A DNA stretch of 64,000 nt from Streptomyces novaecaesareae (GTDB lineage: Bacteria > Actinomycetota > Actinomycetes > Streptomycetales > Streptomycetaceae), in the NCBI RefSeq assembly GCF_000716875.1, contig NZ_JNWQ01000029.1, forward strand, positions 34,479 to 98,478, in the 5' to 3' direction. The position numbers were made by a program, and so were the translations under genes. Numbering within the stretch: the first letter of the stretch is position 1; every line of letters starts with the position of its first letter. Under the pieces are notes generated by a model. The model saw nothing but the letters and a program-made list of their open reading frames with translations. It did no database searches and was not told the DNA's origin. Positions 56,223-64,000 of this stretch are shown one piece after another.

Positions 56223-57365
56223 ATGACAGACCAGCAGCGAGACGCGGCCGCCGGCGGCGACGTCCGGCTCACCGGCATCGGCAAGACCTACGGCTCCTTC
56301 ACCGCCGTCCACCCGCTCGACCTGACCGTCCCCCAGGGTTCCTTCTTCGCCCTGCTCGGCGCCTCGGGCTGCGGCAAGACCACCACCCTGCGCATGATCG
56401 CCGGCCTGGAGGAGCCCACCAGCGGCACCGTCCTGATCGGGGGCCAGGACGTCACCGCCCTGCCCCCGTACAAGCGGCCGGTGAACACCGTCTTCCAGAG
56501 CTACGCGCTCTTCCCGCACCTGGACATCTTCGAGAACGTCGCCTTCGGCCTGCGCCGACGCGGCAGGAAGGACGTCAGGAAGCAGGTCGACGAGATGCTG
56601 GAGCTGGTCGAACTCGGCCAGTACGCCCGGCGCAAGCCCCACCAGCTCTCCGGCGGCCAGCAGCAGCGCGTCGCCGTCGCCCGCGCCCTGATCAACCACC
56701 CGCAGGTGCTGCTCCTGGACGAGCCGCTCGGCGCGCTCGACCTCAAGCTCCGCCGCCAGATGCAGCTGGAGCTCAAGCGGATCCAGACCGAGGTCGGCAT
56801 CACCTTCGTGCACGTCACCCACGACCAGGAGGAGGCCATGACCATGGCCGACACCATCGCGGTGATGAACGGCGGCCGGGTCGAGCAGCTCGGCGCGCCC
56901 GCCGAGCTGTACGAGAACCCCGCCACCACCTTCGTGGCCAACTTCCTCGGCCAGTCCAACCTGCTGCCCGCCGAGGTCACCGGCAGCGCGAACGGCGACC
57001 TGCTGCTGAGCGCGGCCGGCGCCCGGCTCACCGTGCCGAAGGCGCGCTGCGCCACCGACGCCAAGCGCGTCCACCTGGGCGTGCGCCCGGAGAAGATCAC
57101 CATCACGCACGCCTCCGAGGAGGTCGCCGACGGCCGCAACCAGCTGGCCGGCACCGTCCTCGACTCCAGCTTCATCGGCGTCTCCACCCAGTACGTGGTG
57201 CGCACCGAGAGCGGCCAGGAGGTCAGCGTCTTCGAACAGAACATGGAGCGCGACGCCCGGATCGTCCCCGGCGCGGCCGTCCGGCTGCACTGGAACCCGG
57301 CGCACTCCTTCGCCCTCGACGCCTCGCAGGCGATCGACGCGGGCACCGCGGAGGAGGCCGCATGA
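56223..57365 (+). CDS. potA: Polyamine ABC transporter ATPase PotA
   Basis: 380 residues. Walker A GASGCGKTTTLRMI, Q-loop TVFQSYALFPH, signature LSGGQQQRVAVARAL, Walker B VLLLDEPLGALDLKLR, H-loop HVTHDQEEAMTMAD. A C-terminal TOBE domain (about 290-370) follows, as in PotA. potB starts inside the stop (ATGA). Confidence 0.95.
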   Translation: MTDQQRDAAAGGDVRLTGIGKTYGSFTAVHPLDLTVPQGSFFALLGASGCGKTTTLRMIAGLEEPTSGTVLIGGQDVTALPPYKRPVNTVFQSYALFPHLDIFENVAFGLRRRGRKDVRKQVDEMLELVELGQYARRKPHQLSGGQQQRVAVARALINHPQVLLLDEPLGALDLKLRRQMQLELKRIQTEVGITFVHVTHDQEEAMTMADTIAVMNGGRVEQLGAPAELYENPATTFVANFLGQSNLLPAEVTGSANGDLLLSAAGARLTVPKARCATDAKRVHLGVRPEKITITHASEEVADGRNQLAGTVLDSSFIGVSTQYVVRTESGQEVSVFEQNMERDARIVPGAAVRLHWNPAHSFALDASQAIDAGTAEEAA

Positions 57366-58306
57366 CCGCCGCCACCCCGGCCGCTCCGACCCGGGCGATA
57401 CCCCCCGACGGCACTCCCGCGGCCCCGGCCGAGCGGAAGCCGAAGCGCAAGCTCACCCCCTACTGGCTGTTGCTGCCCGGCATCGCCTGGCTGGTCGTCT
57501 TCTTCGCCGTCCCGATGGTCTACCAGGCGTCCACCTCGCTGCAGACCGGTTCGCTCGAAGAGGGCTTCAAGGTCACCTGGCACCTCTCGACCTACTGGGA
57601 CGCCCTGGTCGAGTACAAGTGGCACTTCGTCCGCTCGTTCTCCTACGCCGGCGTCGCCACCGTGCTCTGCCTGGCCGTCGGCTACCCGCTCGCGTACACG
57701 ATCGCCTTCAAGGCGAACAAGCGCTGGCGCAACGTCATCCTGATCCTGGTCATCGCGCCGTTCTTCACCAGCTTCCTGATCCGCACGCTGGCCTGGAAGA
57801 CCATCCTGTCCGACGGCGGCCCGGTGGTCGGCGCGCTGAACGCGCTGCACGTCCTGGACCTCACCAACCTGGTCGGGCTCACTGACGGCGACCGGGTGCT
57901 GGCCACACCGCTCGCGGTGGTCTGCGGCCTGACGTACAACTTCCTGCCGTTCATGATCCTGCCGCTGTACACCTCGCTGGAGCGGATCGACCCGCGCCTG
58001 CACGAGGCGGCCGGCGACCTTTACGCCCGCCCGTTCACCACCTTCCGCAAGGTCACCTTCCCGATCTCGCTGCCGGGCGTGGTCGCGGGCACCCTGCTGA
58101 CCTTCATCCCGGCCTCCGGCGACTACATCAACGCCCAGCTGCTGGGCTCGCCGAGCGAGCAGATGGTCGGCAACGGCATCCAGAAGCAGTTCCTGAACGT
58201 GCTCGACTACCCCACGGCGGCCGCGCTGAGCTTCATCCTGATGGCCCTGATCCTGGGCATGGTGACGGTCTACATGCGCAAGGCCGGGACGGAGGAACTG
58301 GTCTGA
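57362..58306 (+). CDS. potB: Polyamine ABC transporter permease PotB
   Basis: 314 residues with six membrane segments (first at PYWLLLPGIAWLVVFFAVPM). The EAA loop is EAAGDLYARPFTTFRKVTFP. Start overlaps potA by 4 bp and stop overlaps potC (TGATG), so the genes are coupled. Confidence 0.95.
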   Translation: MTAATPAAPTRAIPPDGTPAAPAERKPKRKLTPYWLLLPGIAWLVVFFAVPMVYQASTSLQTGSLEEGFKVTWHLSTYWDALVEYKWHFVRSFSYAGVATVLCLAVGYPLAYTIAFKANKRWRNVILILVIAPFFTSFLIRTLAWKTILSDGGPVVGALNALHVLDLTNLVGLTDGDRVLATPLAVVCGLTYNFLPFMILPLYTSLERIDPRLHEAAGDLYARPFTTFRKVTFPISLPGVVAGTLLTFIPASGDYINAQLLGSPSEQMVGNGIQKQFLNVLDYPTAAALSFILMALILGMVTVYMRKAGTEELV

Positions 58307-59109
58307 TGTCCCGGACAGTCAAGTGGATCCGCGCCCACCTGGTGGTGCTGGCCGGCCTGCTGGCCCTCGCCTACCTGGTGCTGCCCAACCTGGTCGTGCT
58401 CGCCTTCTCGTTCAACAAGCCGGTGGGCAAGTTCAACTACGAGTGGAACGAGTTCTCCACCGACGCGTGGACCAACCCCTGCGGCGTGGCCGACATGTGC
58501 CAGTCGCTCTCGCTCAGCCTGCAGATCGCGGTGTTCGCCACCATCGGCGCGACCGTGCTCGGCACCATGGTCGCCTTCGCGCTGGCCCGCTACCGCTTCC
58601 GCGGCCGCTCGGCCACCACCGCGATGATCTTCCTGCCGATGGCCATGCCCGAGGTGGTCATGGCCGCCTCGCTCGGGACGCTCTTCCTCAACATGCGCAT
58701 CCCGTTCGGCTTCACCACCATCCTGATCGCGCACATCATGTTCTGCCTCAGCTTCGTGGTGACGGCGGTCAAGGCGCGCGTGATGAGCATGGACCCGAGG
58801 CTCGAACAGGCCGCCCAGGACCTCTACGCGACCCCCACCCAGACCTTCCTCAAGGTCACCCTGCCGCTGGCGGCCCCCGGCATCGCGGCGGGCGCGCTGC
58901 TCAGCTTCGCGCTCTCCTTCGACGACTTCATCATCACCCAGTTCAACTCGGGCCCGACCACCGTCACCTTCCCGATGTTCGTCTGGGGCGCCTCGCAGCG
59001 CGGCATCCCGGTGCAGGTGAACGTCATCGGCACCGCGATGTTCCTCGCCGCCGTCGCGCTGACCGTCGCCGGCCAGTGGCTCGGCAACCGCAGGAAGGCC
59101 ACCGCCTGA
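58306..59109 (+). CDS. potC: Polyamine ABC transporter permease PotC
   Basis: 267 residues, six membrane segments beginning LVVLAGLLALAYLVLPNLVV. The EAA-like loop is LEQAAQDLYATPTQTFLKVT. An unusual Cys pair (NPCGVADMCQS) lies in the first external loop. Partner of PotB. The FAD oxidoreductase follows after 61 bp. Confidence 0.95.
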   Translation: MSRTVKWIRAHLVVLAGLLALAYLVLPNLVVLAFSFNKPVGKFNYEWNEFSTDAWTNPCGVADMCQSLSLSLQIAVFATIGATVLGTMVAFALARYRFRGRSATTAMIFLPMAMPEVVMAASLGTLFLNMRIPFGFTTILIAHIMFCLSFVVTAVKARVMSMDPRLEQAAQDLYATPTQTFLKVTLPLAAPGIAAGALLSFALSFDDFIITQFNSGPTTVTFPMFVWGASQRGIPVQVNVIGTAMFLAAVALTVAGQWLGNRRKATA

Positions 59110-59170
59110 CGTACCGTCGGTCAGCGGTGGCTCGTAACGTCATCTATCCGTGGAAAGTGGCTGATAATGC

Positions 59171-60565
59171 ATGGACTCCGCGCGCGCACTCAGTGACGCC
59201 AGGCCCACCCCCTTCTGGCTGGAGGACCCCGGCCGCCCGGCGGCGCTGCCCGCCCTGGTCGGCGACACCACCTGCGACCTGCTGGTCGTCGGCGGCGGCT
59301 ACTCCGGCCTGTGGACCGCCCTCATCGCCAAGGAGCGCGACCCCGCACTGGACGTCGTGCTGGTCGAGGGCAACGAGGTCGGGTGGGCCGCCTCCGGGCG
59401 CAACGGCGGATTCTGCGCGGCCAGCCTCACCCACGGCTTCGGCAACGGCCTGGAACGCTGGCCCTCCGAACTCGGCCAACTGGAACGCCTCGGCGCCGCC
59501 AACCTCGACGCCATCGAGGAGACCATCAAGCGCCACGGCATCGACGCCGAGTGGGAGCGCACCGGGGAGATCGACGTCGCCACCCAGCCCCACCAGGTCG
59601 AGGAGCTCCACGAGGTCGCCGAGGCCGTCGCCCGGTACGGCCTCGACATCACCGTCCTGGACGCCGACCAGCTGCGCGCCGAGGTGAACTCGCCGACCTT
59701 CCTCGGCGGCCTCTGGGACAAGGAGGGCGTGGCGATGGTCCACCCCGCCAAGCTCGCCTGGGGCCTCAAGGACGCCTGCCTGCGCCAGGGCGTGCGGATC
59801 TTCGAGCACACCCGGGCCACCGACCTGCGGGAGTACGGCAGCGGCATGGCCGCCCGCACCCCGTACGGCCGGGTCTTCGCCCGGCGGGTCGCGCTCGGCA
59901 CCAACGTGTTCCCGTCCCTGCTCAAGCGCGTCCGTCCGTACATCGTGCCGGTGTACGACTACGCGCTGATGACCGAGCCGCTCAGCGAGGAGCAACTCGC
60001 CTCGATCGGTTGGCACGGGCGGCAGGGGCTCGGCGACAGCGCCAACAAGTTCCACTACTTCCGGCTCTCCGCCGACAACCGGATCCTCTGGGGCGGCTAC
60101 GACGCGGTCTACCACTACGGCGGCCACGTCCGGCACGAGTACGACCAGCGGCCGGAGACCTTCCGCACCCTCGCCACCAACTTCTTCCGCTGCTTCCCGC
60201 AGCTGGAGGGGCTGCGCTTCACCAACGCGTGGGGCGGCGCGATCGACACCTGCAGCCGGTTCTCGGCGTTCTTCGACACCGCGAACCGGGGCAAGGTCGC
60301 GTACGCGGTCGGCTACACCGGGCTCGGCGTCGGCGCCACCCGGTTCGGCGCCGAGGTGATGCTCGACCTGCTCGCGGGCGAGCGCACCGAGCGCACCTCG
60401 CTGGAGATGGTGCGCAGCAAGCCGCTGCCCTTCCCGCCCGAGCCGGTGCGCTGGGCCGGGATCGAGATCACCACCCGGTCGCTGGAACGGGCCGACCGCA
60501 ACGGCGGCCACCGCAACCTGTGGCTGCGCACGCTCGACCGGCTGGGGCTGGGCTTCGACAGCTGA
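59171..60565 (+). CDS. FAD-dependent oxidoreductase (PuuB-like polyamine oxidase)
   Basis: 464 residues of the DAO family. FAD-binding GxGxxG is DLLVVGGGYSGLWTALIAKE near residue 37, followed by EGNEVGWAASGRNGGFCAAS. The C-terminal FTNAWGGAIDTCSRFSAFF and GYTGLGVGATRFGAEVM match gamma-glutamylputrescine oxidase-like enzymes. It likely deaminates putrescine or a glutamylated form to an aldehyde used by the dehydrogenases. Gene start ATG 59171 with GGAAAG further upstream. Last gene of the pot operon before a terminator. Confidence 0.88.
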   Translation: MDSARALSDARPTPFWLEDPGRPAALPALVGDTTCDLLVVGGGYSGLWTALIAKERDPALDVVLVEGNEVGWAASGRNGGFCAASLTHGFGNGLERWPSELGQLERLGAANLDAIEETIKRHGIDAEWERTGEIDVATQPHQVEELHEVAEAVARYGLDITVLDADQLRAEVNSPTFLGGLWDKEGVAMVHPAKLAWGLKDACLRQGVRIFEHTRATDLREYGSGMAARTPYGRVFARRVALGTNVFPSLLKRVRPYIVPVYDYALMTEPLSEEQLASIGWHGRQGLGDSANKFHYFRLSADNRILWGGYDAVYHYGGHVRHEYDQRPETFRTLATNFFRCFPQLEGLRFTNAWGGAIDTCSRFSAFFDTANRGKVAYAVGYTGLGVGATRFGAEVMLDLLAGERTERTSLEMVRSKPLPFPPEPVRWAGIEITTRSLERADRNGGHRNLWLRTLDRLGLGFDS

Positions 60566-60642
60566 CCCCCGACGCCTGCCCCCGGCGCCGCCGGATCGGA
60601 TCCGCCCGTTCCCGCGACCTGTGCAAGGACCCGTGTAAGAGG

Positions 60643-60678
60643 GACCCGCCGTCCGCCTCTCCTAGGTGGCGGCGGGTC
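60643..60678 (+). terminator. Terminator after the oxidase gene
   Basis: GACCCGCCG / CGGCGGGTC, 9 bp perfect. Confidence 0.65.
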
Positions 60679-60732
60679 TCGGCCTTTCCCGCCGCGCCCC
60701 AACAGGACGAACGGCAAGAAGCGGGGACAGAC

Positions 60733-61164
60733 ATGGAGAGCACCGGACTGCACTGGCTCGCCCAGGTGGCACCGGACCCGGAAGCCTTCCGGGAACAGTG
60801 GGAGCGCACCCCGCTGGGCCTGATGCTGCTCCCGGCCGGCCGCCGCTGGGACGTCCTCTCCGTCCCCGGACGCCTCGGGCGGCCGGCACTGGAGATCCTG
60901 GGCACCGGCTCCCGCGGCCCGGTCCTCACCGACTTCGGCGAGGGGCACGTCAGCTTCCTGGTGCCGGTCGGCACCGCCGCGCGCTGGGTCGGCACCGGCG
61001 TGCGCGGCGCGGGGGAGGGCACCTGGATCGTCGTCCCGCACCCCGAGCGCAGCAGCCGGGGGGTGCGCTGGCTGGTCCCGCCGGACGGCTCCGGGCGGCT
61101 CAACGACCCGGTGCTGCTGGAGCTCGCCCTGCACGAGGCCGCGGCGGGGCTCAGCGGGTGGTGA
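60733..61164 (+). CDS. Small primase/polymerase-domain-like protein
   Basis: 143 residues. No catalytic family is certain. It shares a layout with the gene at 7122-7814: WDVLSVPGRLGRPAL against FDVLDVPEQAGLQAL, then GPVL, FLVPVGTAARW against FLVAAGTARRL, GEGTWIVVP against GEGSYVAAP and VRWLVPP against VRWLRRP. It lacks the Cys-rich N-terminal part of that protein. I infer a related stand-alone domain; no function. The ATG at 60733 has only AGCGGGGA upstream. Confidence 0.6.
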   Translation: MESTGLHWLAQVAPDPEAFREQWERTPLGLMLLPAGRRWDVLSVPGRLGRPALEILGTGSRGPVLTDFGEGHVSFLVPVGTAARWVGTGVRGAGEGTWIVVPHPERSSRGVRWLVPPDGSGRLNDPVLLELALHEAAAGLSGW

Positions 61165-61269
61165 GCGGCGCGCCCGGGCACCTGCGGGTGCCCGCGGCGT
61201 CCCGGTGGGTGTCCCGGTAGGAGTCCCGCTGTGCGGGTTGGTGGCGGCGCGCGGAGCGGGCGGTCGCGT

Positions 61270-61275
61270 CAGACT
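61270..61275 (+). promoter_or_regulatory. -10 element CAGACT, predicted leaderless start
   Basis: CAGACT differs from TAnnnT at one base; 6 nt (GGAGGC) precede the GTG at 61282. The GGAGG in this gap is only 1 nt from the start codon, too close for normal ribosome binding. Confidence 0.4.
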
Positions 61276-61281
61276 GGAGGC

Positions 61282-62046
61282 GTGACCACCGCCCCGCACA
61301 CCGTCGACGCGTCCCTGCGCCCGGGCCCCGCCCAGCTGCGCCTGGCCGCCCTGGCCGCGCCGGTCTGTCACCGGTACGGCCTCGCCCTGGCCGGTGGGCA
61401 CGCGCTGCGTGCCCACGGCGTCGCGGCCTGCACGCAGGACGGGCTCACCCTGGCGACCGGCGGGGCCGACCTGCCGGAGGTGGCCGACGCGCTGGGCGAG
61501 GCCTACCGGGCGGCGGGCGGCGGAGTCGCCGAGCGGCCGGGCACGCCGCGGCTGGAACAGCTGATCGTCCGGCTGGCACTGGGCGGGCGGTCGCACTCGG
61601 TGGAACTGCGCAAGGAGCCGCTGGGGCACCGGCCGGTCCGGCTCGACCTCGGCGTGCCCGGGCCGGACGAGCCGCCGGTGGTGCTGCCGGTCGTCGCCCT
61701 GGAGGACGCGGCGGCGCTGACCACCGCGCTGCTCGTGGACCGGGGCATGCCGCGCGACCTGATCGACGTGCACGCCCTCACCCGCTGCTACCGCGAGGGC
61801 GAACTGCTCGCACTGGCGGGGGAGTTGGACCCGGACTTCCAGCCCGTGGCGCTCGCCGACCGGCTGGAGACGCTCGCCGAGGCGGCGGACGGACGGTTCC
61901 GTGCCCGGGGCGTCCCGGCCGGGGCGGTGGAGGGGCTGAAGCGGTGGGCGCTGGCGTGGGCGCAGGACCTGCGGTTGGACCTGCTGGAGACCCAGGAGGC
62001 GGCGGACGGGTTGCACGACCCGTACCTGGAGGACGAGGAGGCCTGA
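61282..62046 (+). CDS. AbiEii-type nucleotidyltransferase-like protein
   Basis: 254 residues, GTG start. YGLALAGGHALRAHGV resembles the glycine motif (GGTAL) of AbiEii/MNT-type nucleotidyltransferases, and VLPVVALEDAAALTTALLVDRGMPRDLIDVHAL resembles the C-terminal part (split here as VVALEDAAALT and PRDLIDVHAL). The second catalytic acid motif (DLDL) is not visible; CTQDGLTLAT stands in its place, so activity is uncertain. No antitoxin gene is adjacent. Confidence 0.6.
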   Translation: MTTAPHTVDASLRPGPAQLRLAALAAPVCHRYGLALAGGHALRAHGVAACTQDGLTLATGGADLPEVADALGEAYRAAGGGVAERPGTPRLEQLIVRLALGGRSHSVELRKEPLGHRPVRLDLGVPGPDEPPVVLPVVALEDAAALTTALLVDRGMPRDLIDVHALTRCYREGELLALAGELDPDFQPVALADRLETLAEAADGRFRARGVPAGAVEGLKRWALAWAQDLRLDLLETQEAADGLHDPYLEDEEA

Positions 62047-62279
62047 GCTGCCCCGGCAGGGCCTTGGCGCGCGCACCCGTCCGGAGTAGCGACCGGACGA
62101 CCTGTAAGGCTGAATCCAGGATCCCCGTCAGCCTGTTCGTTGAGCCTGGCCCGGTCGGCCACCAGACTGGAGACGAGAGCGCGGTAGCCCCGTGAATTCC
62201 CGTCGCCCGGCCCACTCGCGGGCGGCGCCAGACCGGACCGGTGGCAGGACGCCGCCCGGGACTTCGGAGGCAGACGGAC

Positions 62280-63803
62280 TTGAGCAAGCACATCATTCAC
62301 TGGATCGCCGGCAAGCCGGTCGCCACCGCCGGTGCGGCGCCCCGCCGCGGCGACGTCTTCGACCCGGCCACCGGCCAGGTCGCCGGCCACGTCGACTTCG
62401 CCGAGATCGCCGAGGTCGACCAGGCCGTGGCCGCCGCCGCCTCGGCGTTCACCGAGTGGCGCACCGCCTCGGTCGCCAGGCGGTCGACGGTGCTCTTCGC
62501 CTTCCGGGAGCTGCTGAACGCCCGCCGTGACGAGCTGGCCTCGATCATCGTGGCGGAGCACGGCAAGGTGCACTCCGACGCCCTCGGCGAGATCGCCCGC
62601 GGCCTGGAGGTCGTGGAGTACGCCTGCGGCATCCCGCAGCTCATCAAGGGCGGCTTCACCGAGCAGGCCTCCACCGGCATCGACGTCTACTCGATCCGCC
62701 AGCCGCTCGGCCCGGTCGCGATCATCTCGCCGTTCAACTTCCCGGCCATGGTGCCGATGTGGTTCTTCCCGATCGCCATCGCGGCCGGCAACACCGTCGT
62801 GGTGAAGCCCTCGGAGAAGGACCCGTCCGCCGCCAACTTCCTCGCCGAGCTGTGGAAGGAGGCCGGCCTGCCGGACGGCGTCTTCAACGTCGTCCACGGC
62901 GACAAGGTGGCCGTCGACCGCCTGCTGGAACACCCGGACATCAAGTCCGTCAGCTTCGTCGGCTCCACCCCGATCGCCCGCTACGTCTACGAGACCGGCA
63001 CCCGCTACGGCAAGCGCGTGCAGGCCCTGGGCGGCGCCAAGAACCACATGCTGGTCCTGCCCGACGCCGACCTCGACCTGGCCGCCGACGCCGCCGTCAA
63101 CGCCGGCTTCGGCGCGGCCGGCGAGCGCTGCATGGCGGTGTCGGTCCTGGTCGCGGTCGACCCGATCGGCGACGAGCTGGTCGAGAAGATCAAGCAGCGG
63201 ATCGCCACCCTGAAGGTCGGCCCGGGCTGCAACGGCGACTCCGAGATGGGCCCGCTGGTCACCGGCCAGCACCGCGACAAGGTCACCTCCTACGTGGAGT
63301 CCGGTGTCGCCGACGGCGCCGAGCTCGCCGTGGACGGCCGCAAGCACCCGGTCACCGCCGAGGACAAGGACGGCACCCCGACCGCCGACGGCTTCTGGCT
63401 CGGCCCCACGCTGTTCGACCACGTGAAGCCCGGCATGTCCGTCTACAACGACGAGATCTTCGGCCCGGTCCTCTCCGTCGTGCGCGTCTCCTCCTACGAC
63501 GAGGGCCTGGCGCTGATCAACGCCAACCCGTACGGCAACGGCACCGCGCTCTTCACCAACGACGGCGGCGCGGCCCGGCGCTTCCAGTTCGAGGTGGAGG
63601 TCGGCATGGTCGGCATCAACGTGCCGATCCCGGTGCCGGTCGCCTACTACTCCTTCGGCGGCTGGAAGGCCTCGCTGTTCGGCGACGCCCACGCGTACGG
63701 CCCGGACGGCGTGCACTTCTTCACCCGCGGCAAGGCCGTGACCCAGCGCTGGCTGGACCCGTCGCACGGCGGCATCAACCTGGGCTTCCCCACCAACAGC
63801 TGA
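62280..63803 (+). CDS. mmsA: CoA-acylating methylmalonate-semialdehyde dehydrogenase (MmsA)
   Basis: 507 residues. Converts methylmalonate or malonate semialdehyde plus CoA and NAD to propionyl- or acetyl-CoA; it could also use downstream polyamine or beta-alanine products. Motifs: ISPFNFPAMVPMWFFPIA, SFVGSTPIARYVYET, LGGAKNHMLVLPDADLD, and Cys in GFGAAGERCMAVSV. TTG start at 62280 with CGGAGG 9 nt upstream; earlier in-frame starts from 62241 lack one. The catalytic Glu of most ALDHs is absent (GGAKNH), as expected for CoA-acylating members. Confidence 0.94.
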   Translation: MSKHIIHWIAGKPVATAGAAPRRGDVFDPATGQVAGHVDFAEIAEVDQAVAAAASAFTEWRTASVARRSTVLFAFRELLNARRDELASIIVAEHGKVHSDALGEIARGLEVVEYACGIPQLIKGGFTEQASTGIDVYSIRQPLGPVAIISPFNFPAMVPMWFFPIAIAAGNTVVVKPSEKDPSAANFLAELWKEAGLPDGVFNVVHGDKVAVDRLLEHPDIKSVSFVGSTPIARYVYETGTRYGKRVQALGGAKNHMLVLPDADLDLAADAAVNAGFGAAGERCMAVSVLVAVDPIGDELVEKIKQRIATLKVGPGCNGDSEMGPLVTGQHRDKVTSYVESGVADGAELAVDGRKHPVTAEDKDGTPTADGFWLGPTLFDHVKPGMSVYNDEIFGPVLSVVRVSSYDEGLALINANPYGNGTALFTNDGGAARRFQFEVEVGMVGINVPIPVPVAYYSFGGWKASLFGDAHAYGPDGVHFFTRGKAVTQRWLDPSHGGINLGFPTNS

Positions 63804-63822
63804 GCCCCCTATCTCGCCGTCG

Positions 63823-63863
63823 AGCCGGCCGGACCCCTCTCCCCGGGGCCCGGCCGGCCGGCT
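63823..63863 (+). terminator. Terminator after mmsA
   Basis: AGCCGGCCGG / CCGGCCGGCT, 10-bp arms with a 21-nt loop; ends in TTT. Confidence 0.75.
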
Positions 63864-63874
63864 TTGCACGCCGT

Positions 63875-63903
63875 TTGCATCCACCTGCCGAAGCGTGTAG
63901 AGT
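63875..63903 (+). promoter_or_regulatory. Strong vegetative promoter for a gene beyond the window
   Basis: TTGCAT (63875-63880), a 17-bp spacer and TAGAGT (63898-63903). Start near 63910. The remaining 90 bases have no start codon with a ribosome-binding site, so the gene begins outside the window. Confidence 0.65.
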
Positions 63904-64000
63904 TCTTCGAGCTGCCTGGCAGGGAGCACCGGACACGCATCGGCGCGGACGGTCCCGGGGCAGCCAATCCTCTGAAACACCACTTCCCGGCTCGGGCTGG

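Overview
The window is GC-rich (strong G/C bias at third codon positions) and carries a chromosomal core region typical of Streptomycetaceae (Streptomyces or Kitasatospora). The evidence is the gene order smc-ftsY-nsdA-amtB-glnK-glnD-ffh, the ribosomal block rpsP-khpA-rimM-trmD-rplS followed by four tandem type I signal peptidases, and the sporulation sigma factor whiG just upstream of rpsB-tsf-pyrH-frr-cdsA. From memory this matches the S. coelicolor core order. I see no plasmid, phage, transposon or CRISPR signal.

Layout: 1-7 kb has the end of a Gly-rich membrane-associated protein, acylphosphatase, a small coiled-coil protein, Smc and FtsY. 7-16.3 kb has a primase/polymerase-like protein, the differentiation repressor NsdA, the nitrogen-sensing operon amtB-glnK-glnD (with GlnR-box-like sites) and Ffh. 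16.4-21 kb has an acetyltransferase, what looks like an internally deleted ftsH-like gene, a methyltransferase-like protein, ProRS and a SprT-like zinc protein. 21-24 kb is the rpsP-rplS ribosomal block and 24-28 kb the four signal peptidases. 28-33 kb has a NUDIX hydrolase, DUF2469, YraN, ComM and DprA. 33-36 kb has WhiG with a long N-terminal extension, a TetR regulator and an M23 peptidase whose frame runs on antisense to tetR. 36-42.6 kb is rpsB-tsf-pyrH-frr-cdsA-rlmN, and 42.6-44.6 kb a minus-strand ABC transporter.

44.8-63.8 kb looks like a polyamine/GABA uptake and catabolism region: two class III aminotransferases, an Lrp regulator, two aminobutyraldehyde-type dehydrogenases, two PotD-like lipoproteins, a PucR regulator, PotA-PotB-PotC, a PuuB-like flavin oxidase and an MmsA-type CoA-acylating dehydrogenase. 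The likely flow is import of putrescine/spermidine by PotABCD, deamination by the aminotransferase or oxidase, oxidation of the aldehyde to GABA and transamination towards succinate semialdehyde. The role of the MmsA-type enzyme here is less clear.

Most genes are conserved housekeeping genes. I did not find a clear new multi-gene system. The most unusual signals are local: a strong stem-loop that would bury a perfect Shine-Dalgarno and a 27-codon leader ORF ahead of pyrH; the ftsH-like deletion scar with a collagen-like minisatellite; a triplicated gene end after the first aldehyde dehydrogenase; paired DnaA-box repeats ahead of yraN; the WhiG extension; the M23/tetR antisense overlap; and a recurring leaderless promoter geometry (-10 hexamer exactly 6 nt before the start codon) at six or seven genes. 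All family assignments come from reading the sequence and recall; no database search was run.
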